NCBI GenBank assembly: GCA_021234155.1 | Contig: JAJEKV010000210.1 | Location: 591,501-655,500, forward strand | Direction: 5' to 3' | DNA: 64,000 nucleotides | From: Isoetes taiwanensis | Lineage: Eukaryota; Streptophyta; Lycopodiopsida; Isoetales; Isoetaceae | Shown: piece after piece, positions 17,560 to 28,960 of the stretch | How positions within the stretch are numbered: position 1 is the stretch's first letter | Layout of the letters: every line of letters begins with the position of its first letter | Position numbers and translations under genes: made by a program | Notes under the pieces: generated by a model | Told to the model about the DNA's origin: nothing | The model's database searches: none | What the model saw: the letters and a program-made list of their open reading frames with translations, nothing else

Positions 17560-17830
17560 CGTCGGATTCGTCGATCCTACGACCCAGATCGTATGTTGGG
17601 GCCTCTAGGCACCTCTATTTCGCTTATAGTCATTTACGATTGGAGGCGCCTATGATTTTGAAATATAAAATACGATTTGCCCTAAGGTTTTGAGGGAATA
17701 TCGAGCCTCGATATGACTTTGCCTAAGATTTTAGAATATGAAATACGGGGGCTCGAACCTCTACCAAAATAACTTAATGTCCTAATAAGACTACTTTAAC
17801 CAACGTGATTATGTTTTATCTTGAATCTAT
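17560..17830 (-). mobile_element. tRNA-derived SINE
   Basis: On the minus strand a pol III promoter pair is visible: an A-box-like GTTGGTTAAAGTAG at about 17793-17806 and a B-box GGTTCGAGCCC at about 17750-17760, with spacing of about 35-45 bases, as in tRNA-type promoters. The body runs toward 17560, with the repeated theme TAAAATACGATTTGCC. No full tRNA cloverleaf, so a SINE rather than a tRNA gene. Ends not resolved. Confidence 0.5.
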
Positions 17831-17839
17831 ATTTTTTTT

Positions 17840-18799
17840 TTTATAACAACCCATTCAATTGTTTTAGGAATATATGGTCTATGGTTTCAGGAATTGTTAT
17901 TTTTACATCCATATCAAATCCCCTTGGAACCCCCTGTTATTTTGCTACATATTAAAATCAGAATTTCAAACCAATTGTGAAAAAAAAATAGAAGGAAATA
18001 TGTGCCATCATGATTCCTTGTGAAGAATATAATGCATAAAAACACATAATGCTCAAGCAAAATATTACTAGAATTTGGAAGACTTATAGACCCCAAAATG
18101 GTTGCTGTGGGATGTAGACACAACTTCACATTGGAAAGGATTAAGATATATTTTATATGGTTACCCTCAAGCAATAAGATGACGACTTAGCAACTCCTCA
18201 AATGATGTATATAGATATTTATTCTCATGCCCAAATATCTCACTTGCTCTCTTCATTGTTTCTTGCCACGCTCGGCTAATATTAAAATATTCCATCACAT
18301 GGAGTACAAAAAATTAATAGGTTTCAGACATACCTCCCTAGTCTGGTTGTGATATGAATGGTCCCTTCTTCCTGCAAAACTCAACAAACTTAGTTAAGCA
18401 AAAAGAGGAACTTGGTCTCTTGGCCTAAATTCTCCACCCAACTAGGCTCAAGCTTGAGAACACAACAAGCAGGCTTCCTCCAACTTTATCCAATCTTGAG
18501 ATCCAATATAGCAACTGTTCTCTCTCAACAGTTTTGCCCGCAATTTAATAAAGATAAAGACAAAGATCTGGCTATGGATTTGGTACAAAGAACAATAACA
18601 AGTCCAAAGAGTTTATCGCTAAATATTTGTGCCGAGAACTAGGGAGCTCCTATAGCTTCAGTGATTCTAGAGCTTACAAATTTGAGATTTAGATTTATGA
18701 TCATTTTTCAGCATATGCATATAGAAGATGAAGGGATCAACTGTGCTTGCTGCACCTTAAAAATAGAGTCTTGAGAACAGATTAACAAGATTAAATTGA
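17840..18799. other. Intergenic DNA, nothing recognised
   Basis: AT-rich sequence without coding or repeat structure I can support. Confidence 0.45.
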
Positions 18800-18933
18800 C
18801 CAGCTGGTATAATTATACATCATATGTGTTTGTCATATATATCATGGCCTTATATATCGTATATGTTTGCCACATATGTCATATGTCATATTTCTCATCT
18901 GGCATATAGGTTGTATTTCATATGATATATGCA
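18800..18933 (+). mobile_element. Left arm remnant of foldback family A, cut by the Helitron
   Basis: Matches the arm found at 25.555-25.79 kb, inverted at 26.06-26.40 kb, and repeated at 50.07-50.45 and 63.5-64.0 kb. Shared markers are ATATATCATGGC, CATATTTCTCATCTGGCATA and TAGGTTGTATTTCATATGAT. The match ends after GATATATGCA at about 18932, where Helitron sequence begins. Confidence 0.7.
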
Positions 18934-19328
18934 ACCATCAAAGGTGATCCATATTCTTTGTTTAGGTAGATTTCTTTACATTGCATGTCCATAGCTCTTC
19001 ATAATCTTGAAAATGCGCATAATAATAATACTTTTAAAATTAAAGCTTCAGCTTGAAATTCTATTATGCCATAAGACTCTATTAGTACATTTTGTATAAA
19101 TCTATGATTTGTCTGTAAACCGCCATCATAATTACAGGGCTTAAATTTCTACTTGCACTTCAAAGGAGAATATATCATACTACATCAAAGGTGAGTCATA
19201 TCTCCTTTAGGTTAATTGTGCATTCTATTGAATGTGGTGGGTAACTTTCTCAGTCAAGCCGCATTAGGAGGTTATTTTCATGCAAAAAACCAGAACGGCT
19301 ATAGGGTTACACATATCAAAAACTCGAT

Positions 19329-20070
19329 ATGGGAAGGTCTTACAAAAAGACGCCACCTGCTGTGGCCAACAATCCCTCATATATGACACCCATCAATGAA
19401 AGTAAGTCTGCTAGAAAGAGACGTTTGGCACGTAAGCGCGTTGCAAAGGCGCGAGCCTTGAGGTTAGAATATGATGTGAATATCTGCAGAGGTGGTTCAT
19501 GTTGGCCAATCAACCAATGCACCAAAGAATCTGAGGAGGCGAATTTTGTGAGCCAATGCATTGTTTGTGCGGTCAAGTGGGCATGGAAAGATTTTGCAAA
19601 AAAGCGCCACCTACCGTGGCCAACAACCCCTCATATATATAACGTCAATGAAAATAGATGCGCTAAGAAGAGACGTTTGACACGAGAGGCGTGTTGCAAA
19701 GGCTAAGGCTTTGAGGTTAGAATATGATGTGAATGTTTTGAGAGGCGGTTCATGTTGGCCAATCATCTAATCGCCGCTAATTGAGGAGACAGTCACACGA
19801 GCCAATGCATTGTTTGTCCGGTCAAGTAGATATGTTATCGACAAGACGCCAAAGATTTGAATGACATGGTTATGGAAGGAACCTAATCTGGGGAAGACTA
19901 TAACAATAAGGGATGACCCATCCTATATGACACGGGTCGAGAGCAATAGTCAAAGAAGGAGACGCATGGATCGAAGAAGGCAGCAAAACATACTGACCAT
20001 GAGGTTGGATTATGACACTCCTATTGGTCCTAGAGAACGCCCCATCGTAAAAGCGGTTTCAACAAGATAG
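19329..20070 (+). pseudogene. Helitron N-terminal region with triplicated basic repeat
   Basis: Three successive units encode the same basic theme. Unit 1 (about 19331-19578) reads ARKRRLARKRVAKARALRLE; unit 2 (about 19582-19829) is about 85% similar DNA and frame-broken (AKKRRLTREACCKG); unit 3 (about 19861-20070) is diverged but keeps RRRMDRRRQQNILTMRLDYD. Each also carries a GGSCWPI-like or equivalent block. The region lies just 5' of the Helitron-like N domain, so it is probably the N-terminus of the RepHel protein, expanded by tandem duplication. Function unknown; DNA binding is only an inference from charge. Confidence 0.55.
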
Positions 20071-20176
20071 CATGGACGGGAATTTACCTCCTCCTCATGA
20101 CCTTGGTAATATGGATTATAGATGTTTGTATTGTGGGGCTATCGCAAAGGACGCCAGAACTCACGCTTAAAAAGAA

Positions 20177-21590
20177 GTGCAGGGGCATGTGCTAATGGAA
20201 ATGTGGTTGTTGCCATTAATTCAGAACCACCACGGGCATTGTTTGACCTATATCACGAGAACAGATAGTTTGGGTGATCACTTTCGCACGATCATTAGAA
20301 AGTACAATAATATTTTTTCGTTTACCTCAGTGGGTGTGAAAATAGATGAGGCGTTGGCAAATGCTATTGGTGGAGCTTACACTTTTAGGGTCAATGGCCG
20401 CATGTGCCATAAGATGGGAACATTATTGCCACCGCAAGGGCAACAGGAGCATGCAAAATTTGCACAGATATACATCATGGATGGCGAGGACATGCAAGTT
20501 GAACGCAGGATGTCCATTTTTGATGGATTGAGGCAAGAAATAGTGGTGCGGTTGCAGGCCCTTATGACATAATACAATCCATTTGTTAACATATTCTTGA
20601 GCGCGACACATATTATGCGTATCCATCCAACCATAGATATCCGTTTGCGTATACCTTCTTGCAATGTGCAAAATCCTGTGAGGAGGCAATATAATGCTCC
20701 AACTGTAAATGAAGTGGTCGTCTTAATGCCTGTCGATGATAAGCCCAAGATGGTCGGGAGGGACATTATTATACACTCTAAGGATGGTGGCGTGAAGTTT
20801 ATAGATGCATATCACTCAGCGTATGATCCATTGCACTTTGTGCTACTTCTTCCCTATGGTATAGATACGGAGAGGTGCAAACGAAGTAACTATTATGGAG
20901 TACTACAGATATCATCTGTTCACGCGTCGTTAAAATGGCATTTTAAAATACCTCATGGACGGAGAGGCGCAAAGGAAGTAACTATTATGGAGTACTACAG
21001 ATATCATCTGTTCACGCGTCGTGGGCATGCATCTCCCCTTCACATGGCTGGCCGATTGTTTCAAGAATACATTTGTGATATGTTTTCGAAGATGGAACAA
21101 GAAAGACTGCAATTCGTGGTGTTGAATCAACACACATTCGAAAAGACATGTTATAGGGCATTATGGACTTTGAAGGAGACGATGCAAATGCTATTGGCCA
21201 AAAAGTTGTGTTACCATCCTCACATGTGGGAGGTCCGAGATACATGACCCAACGATATCAGGATGCTATGTCTATTGTTCGCGAACATGGCAGGCTAGAC
21301 CTCTTTATAACCATGACTGCCAATGCAAATTAGGAAGAGATTAGGAGGGAATTATTATATGGCCAATCACCAAGTGATCGACCAGAGTTAGTGGCTAGAG
21401 TATTCCATATGAAGGTAAAGGAGCCGATAGATCCGATAACTAATCGTGGTATATTCTACGCGATAATTGCAAAAAAAGTCTATGTCATTGAGTTTGAAGA
21501 GAGGCTTGCCACATGTACATTTGTTGACTATGTTGGATCGGGAAGACAAGCCCTTCACGGCCGAAGAGATTGATCAAATAATTTGTCTTT
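20177..21590 (+). pseudogene. Helitron RepHel, N-terminal and Rep part
   Basis: The frame at 20177-20572 carries the conserved Helitron-like N segment (IRKYNNIFSFTSVGVKIDEA, FRVNGRMCHKMGTLLPPQG, FAQIYIMDGEDMQVERRM). 20597-21247 continues with VGRDIIIHSKDGGVKFIDA, LHFVLLLPYGID and the LFQEYICDMFSKMEQERLQF segment that precedes Rep. 21391-21573 reads ARVFHMKVKEPIDPITNRGI, the Rep-proximal region, broken before the expected HLL part. RepHel would nick and join single strands during rolling-circle transposition. Multiple frame breaks and an internal 64-bp duplication show it is inactive. Confidence 0.75.
20867..21022. repeat. 64-bp direct duplication inside the Helitron gene
   Basis: Copies at 20867-20930 and 20959-21022 (offset 92). 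Both contain AGTAACTATTATGGAGTACT and end TGTTCACGCGTCGT, with two mismatches seen near the start. It duplicates the coding segment within the frame at 20597-21247. Confidence 0.85.
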
Positions 21591-21956
21591 GAAATACCGG
21601 ACAAAGATCTATATCCTGAATTGTATGAGGTAGTCACCCGTAATATGATGCATGGACCATGTGGTATTGGATATCCGAATAGTCCGTGCATGCAAGATGG
21701 TAAGTGTACAAAACATTATCCCGTGCATTTTCGGATGAGGCGGCAGTTATTGTGGATATCCGTTAAAATATAGAAAAAGAAGGGATGATGGCAAGAAAGG
21801 TGAAAAAAGGGGATATAGATTTAGATAACGGATGGGTTGTGCCATATAATCCGTGGTCGACATCGTATTTCAAGTGCCATATCAATGTTGAGGGTGTGTC
21901 TTTGCCAGTAAAAGGCCGTTAAATATCTATACAAATATGTCTACAAAGGGCCCGAT

Positions 21957-24316
21957 ATGATCAATGTGAACTTAGAAGCGGCGAAAGTGATGGTGCATCT
22001 ACTAGCAGCGGACCACTCCATCGTAAACCATGATGAGGTTGAGCAATACTTGAATGCACGCTATTTCTCAGCTTCTGAGGCATCATGGAGAATCCTCTCA
22101 TATGAAATACAGCAACAGTTTCCTCATGTCACTAGATTGGATGTGCATCTCCCAATGCAACAAGATGTATACTATCGAGAAGGTATGCGCATGGACAGTA
22201 TAAGAAGCAAGAATAACGGAACAACATTGACAGCATTTTTCGAGATGAATGCATCTGGGGGTAGAGAGGCTACTCAATTGCTCTATCATGATTTTCTTTA
22301 AAAGTTTACCTACGATCAACCCAGTCGAAAATGGAAGGTCAGAGAGAATACCCAGAAGTTTTCCACTATTGGATGCATGTACTTTGTTAATCCTTCAGAA
22401 AGAGAGCGATACTATTTACGACTTCTGTTGACCCACGTGACAGGTGCAATTAGTTTTGAAGATTTACGCTCTTTTGACGGGGAGTTGTGTGCAACATATA
22501 AAGAAGCTTGCATTCGCCGTGGGTTGCTTCGAGATGACACATAATGGCTTGAGTCTCTTCAAGAAGCAGCAGCATGGGGCATGCCACCACAATTGCGGCA
22601 CATGTTCGCCATGATCCTTTTAAATTGTGAACCATCGAATCCACTACAACTGTGGGAAGAAGTCAAGCTTTCTATGATCGATGACTTCTTGCATGAGGCA
22701 CGAAGGGTTGCAGAAGATCAAAGTGTAAATATGTGTGATCAATTATTTGACATGGCACTTCTAGACATTGAAGATCATATGAACTCTGTCAGGCGATCCT
22801 TAAGGGAGTTTGATTTCATCCTTCCTGAGCGTGCAATAGATCCATATATGATATTTCGGGATGAGGTGTTTCAAGAAGATATAGTAGAGGTGCAAGAAGT
22901 TGTGGACCACTTATATCACGACCAACGTGTTATCTTCGACCGTGTGATCGATGAGCACATGATGTTAGAAAAAGGACGGGTGTTTTTCGTTCATGGTGCA
23001 GGCGGCTCGGGAAAGAGTTCTTTTTAACACCATGTTGTCTTATGTTCGTGCCAAAGGTATCATTGCATTGGCGGTTGCGTCTTCGGAAATTGCATCCACC
23101 TTATTGAAGGGTGGGCGCACTGCACATTCAAGGTTCAAGATACTGATAAACATATATGAAACGTCAACTTGCAATATTCCAAAGCAGTCGGAGTTGGCAA
23201 AATTGATAAGAGCGACTTGCATGATTATATGGGATGAGGCTCCAATGATGCATAAATATGTTTATGAAGCACTTGATAGAACACTCCGTCACGTAATGTC
23301 ATGTGACAAATTGTTTGAGGGACTCATTGTTGTTTTGGGAGGAGATTTTCGCCAGCTTCCACCTGTGGTTCCACGAGGAAATCGCCCCCAAATTGTGCAT
23401 GCTTCCTCGAAATGCTCTTACATATGGGATCATGTCGAGGAACATAAGTCGAACAATAAATATGAAAGTAATGAACGAAAGGTGGGAAGAGACGGCGGAA
23501 GAGCAAAAGGCGTTTTGCAGTATCTTTACGAGTTGGAGATGGACTTGAGACCACGTTTCCCAATATTGGATCGGATGTGATACGTCTTCGGAAAGAGATT
23601 TGTGTGAAGTCGCAAGACTTAAATGACTTGCTAGCCGTGACATTCCCTGATGTTTCAACGAATTATGGAAGTGTGTCCTATTGGGTGCAAAGGAGTATAC
23701 TTACGCCACTGAATGATGATGTAGATGAAGTAAACAAGAGGATGACAGAGTGGTTGCCTGCTGCACCTATTGATTATTACAAAGATCTTGATCGAAATTA
23801 ATGAGAATGACGCAGGGGTCTATCCTATCGAATTTTTGAATGCACAAACTCCTTATCAATTAACTTTGAAGGTTGGCATGATTGTCATGTTATTGAGGTC
23901 TGTTTCTACACGTAAGGGACTCTACAATGGCACTCGCCTCATTATACGTTCATTGGGAAAGACGCTATAGATGCCGAGATTGTCTTTGGAAAGAATATTG
24001 GAAGCGAGTGTTCATATTTAGAATACCTTTGGTGCCCAATAATGAGTAACTCCCATTTCGGTTTGAGCGCATACAATTTCCATCAAGTCCGACTTTTGGT
24101 ATGACAATCAACAAGTCCCAAGGCCAAACAATGAAAATGGTGGGTTTGTATTTGCCAAATCCAGTATTCAGTCATGGACAACTCTACGTGGCACTCTCGA
24201 GAGCTCAAGGAATCCAAGGCATAAAGGTACTCATTCTATCGAAGGATGGAGATGCTTCAAGAGATGTCGACAGATCACGATATACAACAAATATAGTATA
24301 CAAAGAACTCCTCTAA
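21957..24316 (+). pseudogene. Helitron RepHel, linker and PIF1-type helicase
   Basis: 21957-22301 encodes a linker (NLEAAKVMVHLLAADHSIVN). 22581-23027 ends in the Walker A motif FFVHGAGGSGKSSF. After a frame shift, 22993-23580 carries CMIIWDEAPMMHK (Walker B) and GLIVVLGGDFRQLPPVVPRG. 24101-24316 carries TINKSQGQTMKMVGLYLPN and LYVALSRAQGIQGIKVLI, the final PIF1 motifs. Segments lie in different frames with stops between, so no intact helicase can be made. The helicase unwinds donor DNA during rolling-circle transposition in intact elements. Confidence 0.85.
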
Positions 24317-24434
24317 GTGTGAGTTTAATACTTAAAAATCATAACATGCAATTTCTCTTTGTTCTCATTGATATCTTCTACTTTCTTTCTTCCTTTTAAT
24401 TTTATCTTACTTACTTACATCTTCATCCATGTAG

Positions 24435-25124
24435 ATGGTGCGTATTTTGGTCCCGTGGCATGTCTTCGGTCACCATGTCGCCAAATGCCTAAAGGGTGAC
24501 AGGAGCTACCACATCTCCCGTGTTACTTATGTCATACGCGCTCTTGGATCATGGTATGACTGGGAACGAAAATACCAAGCAAGCGTGGAAGTTGAGGAGC
24601 TCATTGCAAAGCTCAAAGAAATATTTAGCACTCACGAGATTGTCAAGTTGGAGCGCTTTATCCAACTAATTGATGACTTCCTGTTTGCTCAAGTTTACCC
24701 GAGGGAGCGTTGTTTACGCGGGCGTGCTGTGAGAGAGGTAGGTGGAGGATAGAGTACATGTATCTATTTATTGGGTAATGTAGTGCTTTGACTAACCTTC
24801 GATTGTTTGTCTTTTTTTTATTAGATGAGAAACGACACCGTGCACTGGCGAATTGGTGTTTTGTTATCAAAAGAACTCACTTGCATTGGAATATGGAATG
24901 GAACACCTTTTAGGGTCTACAGATCATTTCTTCCCGATGAGGTATCTGATTCCATTATAAGATCCTACCTTCGGGATGAGTTATCTCATGTGCTTGATAG
25001 TCAAGAGACATCGTGGGCAGTTCGAATCAATGACTCGCATGTACATTTCACTTTTACCCCCCAAGATGTTATCCGTCGGAGAAGTGAAGATATCACGGGA
25101 GCATCCAACGAAGTACAACATTAG
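24435..25124 (+). CDS. Helitron-carried two-exon accessory gene, unrecognised
   Basis: Exon 1 at 24435-24737 (101 codons) ends with a donor GAGAG|GTAGGT. A pyrimidine-rich tract then leads to ATTAG at 24821-24824, and exon 2 at 24825-25124 continues in phase 0 for 99 codons and a stop. The joined protein is 200 residues, with no internal stop, in contrast to the wrecked RepHel upstream. Exon 1 starts at ATG directly after a TCCATGTAG acceptor-like site, so a 5' non-coding exon is possible. Seen motifs: HYHISRVTYVIRALGSWYDW-like text in exon 1 (actual text SYHISRVTYVIRALGSWYDW) and WRIGVLLSKELTCIGIWNGT in exon 2. I do not recognise a family. Plant Helitrons often carry RPA-like genes or captured exons here. 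Confidence 0.5.
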
Positions 25125-25524
25125 GCCCTTGGTGATGTGCGCCATGTGGAGGTGTATATTTAGAGTTCCATCGTGAACTAAAACATCAATCGAGCCAAGA
25201 CAAGATTTTGCGTTTTATATATTTTTCTACTTATTTCTTATTGATGTACTTAACTACTTAAGAGTGACATTTTCGACATCAATTTTGGATTTGTCTTTCC
25301 AGATTTTTTGCCTTCAATCGTAGATTAAACTATCTTCTACATTCCTTATAAAGCATTGTTCTCTGTATTGAAATCCATGAATGCAAATGCTACTGGCATT
25401 ATACTATTTCAATAACAAAATTTCGTACAAAAGCAAATAACGTCAAAATTTCATATATAGACGTTAGAGGCACATATTTACTAAGGTGTTAAAGGTCAAG
25501 GAAAAGCACATGCCTAGGACATTA

Positions 25525-25554
25525 GCCCGGCAACGCCGGGCACATGTTTACTAG
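25525..25554 (+). other. Helitron 3' terminus
   Basis: A 7-bp stem with an AAC loop (GCCCGGC-AAC-GCCGGGC), then ACATGTTTA and CTAG. The next base is T, giving the A/T target context after CTAG that is typical of plant Helitrons. A near copy of the tail (GGCACATATTTACTAAG) lies about 85 bp upstream at about 25470. Confidence 0.9.
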
Positions 25555-26715
25555 TAGGTTGTATTTCATATGATATATGCATTGATATATGTGTCGCATA
25601 TGTGGCATATATTTTATATGTAATAAATCATATGCCATGTGCTACGACATATGTTATAGATAGACATATCATTCCTCACATTTGCCATAAATATTATATA
25701 TCATAATGAAGTTAGGGTAAATTGACACTCAAACTGAAAGTCAAAACTAGGTCAACAAAATTCAAACGCCTCAATTTTGATATTGTTTGTAAAGGCCCAT
25801 AATCTTCTCCACAAATAACGGTGACAAAGTCATCTACTTAATTATATATGGTACTAATAGCAATAAAATAATACAAATCCATTGTGTGCATAAGTGCTTC
25901 TACCCATGGCTTCAAACTTATAGACAAAGCTTCGTTATCTACATCAGAAGGTGTCCAAGGTGGTGGGCAAATATAGTTGCCTCTAGAAAAAAACACCATA
26001 TTGTAAAAACTGTCATCTATATGCATTGCTTCTTTTTGGAAATGTATCATAAAAAAATTAAGGGTCTTTACAAACAATATCAAAATTGACGCGTTTGAAT
26101 TTTGTTGACCTAGTTTTGACTTTCAGTTTGAGTGTCAATTTACCCTAACTTCATTATGATATAATATTTATGGCAAATGTGAGGAATGATATGTCTATCT
26201 ATAACATATGTCGTGGCACATGGCGTATGATTATATGCCATATATATGACAAACATATATTAATACATATACCATATGAAATACAACCTATATGCCAGAT
26301 GAGAAATATGACATATGACATATGTGACAAACATATACGACATATAGCATGATGTATAACTTACAAGCCATGATATATGTGACAAACACATAAAATCAAC
26401 TTTAAGGGATTCTAAATACTCGGTAAGGAGTTCTAAACTTTGCTATAAAAGCTCTCGCTTGCCTCTTACGGCACCTCCAGCAGCTAGGAAGGAGACCTAA
26501 GTTGAGATCCAACACCACTTCCAAGCTCGACAACGAAGAACAGAGGACCTCGAAGAAAACATTTGAAAGTCTTCGACAAAAATATTTTAGCACCCCCTGA
26601 CGTATACATATGGGAGGGGGGAACCATTGGAACCTACCCCCTAATGTGACCAAAGAAAAGATTGCACTCAACTATTCCCTCCATATACGTACGGGTCACC
26701 TTCAAAATTCACCCC
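25555..26715. mobile_element. Foldback element family A
   Basis: Arm 1 (25555-25795, plus 18800-18933 before the Helitron) and arm 2 (about 26062-26400) are inverted copies. Arm 1 reads GACACTCAAACTGAAAGTCA and AATTCAAACGCCTCAATTTT; arm 2 carries their complements. The loop (25797-26061) holds a conserved short ORF. Beyond arm 2, 26405-26715 is an extension found inverted and nearly identical at 49739-50060, so it belongs to the family too. Long inverted arms with a small loop indicate a foldback or long-TIR DNA transposon. Terminal repeats proper and TSDs were not resolved. Confidence 0.65.
25838..26083 (-). CDS. Foldback core ORF, copy 1 (81 codons)
   Basis: The protein contains FQKEAMHIDDSFYNMVFFSR, then GNYICPPPWTPSDVDNEALS and ISLKPWVEALMHTM, ending STIYN and stop. 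The other core copy at 30350-30562 encodes almost the same residues, with few substitutions, so the reading frame has been kept, or copied recently. No family recognised. It may be an exon captured from a plant gene, carried in the loop between the arms, or the remnant of the element's own gene. Confidence 0.4.
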   Translation of the reverse strand: MILFVKTLNFFMIHFQKEAMHIDDSFYNMVFFSRGNYICPPPWTPSDVDNEALSISLKPWVEALMHTMDLYYFIAISTIYN

Positions 26716-28049
26716 ATATCTGTTCACATACACATGTCTTCTTTTTCTTGAAAATCGTAAAAACTAGTTACTTGAGTTCTTGCCCCACTTCAATTTGATC
26801 ATGCCATGTGGCGCATCTTTAAAGCCTAAATTGAAGCAAGTTTCGCTCGCTGATCGCTTACTTAACTCTTCAAGGGCTTATCTGGACTAAATTTACCGCA
26901 TATTCTGCTCATTTATCTTGCATTCCAGATCCAGACTGACATTCCTGAGATGTCAATAGTGTCTTCGCGCTATGCATGGGCACTGTTTCCATCTCAAGAA
27001 CTGTATATGGACGGTTTAAGAATCAAGTACATGCAAATTCGGGAGCTTTTAGGCACCATAAAATTTTGTTCCAACCATAGATCCTGGAACTTTTGCAAAA
27101 AACAATGCAACTACAACAAAAATTCTAGCATGGTACCATTGTGATGCTAGTCATACACGACGTCACACAGTGAGCGTCATGGTAGAGTCATCAAAGAAAT
27201 ATCACAGAGCAAGGACGAATCTGAATCAGTTTGGCGTGTTTGGTGTGCTATCTTTATTGCAGCAAACCTGGAGTACGGGCCAGATTCCACTAGCTGTCAA
27301 CGACATAAAACATTCTGGCCCAGCTTCCAAGATCAGCAATTTTTTTAGCTCCACACCATCGCAGTAGACCGAAGGTAATTGCTCCAAGCAGGTAGCTAGT
27401 TCTACAATAACCATCGAATTTCTCATATAAGAGCTTTAAGATATACAAGCATTTGTGTTGTTTGAATGTGGTTATATTTTATGTTTGATTGGGACTGAAC
27501 CAAAATTTTTGTAAAACTTGGTATTTGCTATTTATGTTTAATAATACCACGCATCGATTCTAGAAATACTCTTCCATTCTTATCAGTCTGATGTTGATGA
27601 TCAATAGACACGTTTAAGTGTCAGCGCGAATACAGGAACATACACGAACACATCAGCCAAAAACTTTTGTTGTTACAACATTCATTCCAGTTTTAGACCT
27701 AGCCATCTCACGTATAAGTAGGAGTAGTATCTCTGATTTTTCACAAGCATTTGCAATTCTCTTCGTGTTCTTCATTTTTCTGCCTCACAGCTGGCATACT
27801 GTACTTGTTCTTCTTTGATCAACATATATCTATCTGTTTTCTTGATTCTCAACATCTGATGCATTTCTGCAGCTTCATCTTGCATATTTAAAGCCTAAAT
27901 TGCAGCAAGCTTCGGTCGCTGATCTCTTACTAAACTCTTCAAGGATTTATCTAGAAAAAATTTACCACAAATTATGCTCATTTACCTTGCATTCCAGACC
28001 CAGACTGACATTTCTAAGATGTCAATAGTGCCTCCGCGCTCTGCATGGG

Positions 28050-28960
28050 GGAAGGCTCGAGGTCCAAGTTGAAATAGGCTTACCAGACGAGAGAGGACGG
28101 GTACAGATTCTTCAAATTCATACAAATAGAATGAAAGACAACTCATTTCTTGGTGCCGATGTGGACCTTGAAGAACTTGGTAAGACATTTAATTTTCTTA
28201 TTGGACGCTTCTTCAAGGACTATATCCTAGGTGACTCAGACCATTGATTTCTATTTCTTCCTCCATTACAGCTTTACGGACAAAAATTTCAGCGGAGCAG
28301 AATTGGAGGGCTTGGTCAAAAGTGCAACATCATTTGCATTAAATAGGCAAGTCAATACAACCATGCCAGCCCTAAGGCGGTTCTTTTTGTTCTCTTAAGG
28401 TTGTCAAGAATACCTCCCGATGCCTCGATCCTTTATTTTTTGTTCTTGTTTTTGTGTTCGTCCTAAAAAATTAATTTCAATTTATGTTAGACTCTCTTTT
28501 GTAAGTGGGTTGTCTGGACTTCTGCTTATGCCATTCAACGGCCTTTATAATTTAAATTGAACATCAGAGGCCCATCTTCATTATCATTAAATTGAACAGT
28601 TAAATTCATAGGGGATACAACATTTCTTACAGAGACAAATTGCAGAAAAAACCAGTTTTAATACAACATTTGGTAAATCCACGATTTGTTATGTATGTTT
28701 GGTGATACATTCTTCCTGCTTTTAAGTCTTGGACATGGGCTTAAAAGGGTTTCAGTTAATGTAGATATCTTAATATCACAAGAACATCTTTGCGACACTC
28801 CAATTGATATTGAATCTGTAGCTGAATCCCAATAATAATGTACTATAATGTAGTACAAGACATTTATGACATATTTAATAAAATTTAGACTTATTCAAAT
28901 CTAATAGATATTCAAAGATGCTATGATAAGATTATATGTATTTTTAACTCGTGTTGATTT
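28050..28960. other. Unrelated insert inside a foldback B unit
   Basis: The unit breaks after TCCGCGCTCTGCATGGG at about 28050 and resumes with ATTGTTTCCATCTCAAAAAC at about 28965, judged against the uninterrupted unit at 26.95 kb. The intervening 0.9 kb has no recognised gene, no inverted ends and no poly(A) that I could see. Confidence 0.5.

Larger units (their letters stand above)
18934..25554 (+). mobile_element. Decayed autonomous Helitron
   Basis: Rolling-circle transposon of about 6.6 kb. The 3' end is textbook: GCCCGGCAACGCCGGGC hairpin at 25525-25541, then a short spacer and CTAG at 25551-25554, with host T next. It encodes in order a basic N-terminal repeat region, Helitron-like N and Rep segments, a PIF1-type helicase and a two-exon accessory frame, all on the plus strand. 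Many frameshifts and stops show it is dead. The 5' end was not pinned: a TC start at about 18937 (TCAAAGGTGATCC) fits, but the flanks carry a 27-bp duplication that Helitrons normally do not make. Confidence 0.85.

Noticed and set aside
26170-26352. Small frame rich in Met, Ile and Tyr
   Set aside because: It is a reading of the ATATGACATATG-type repeats in the foldback A arm.
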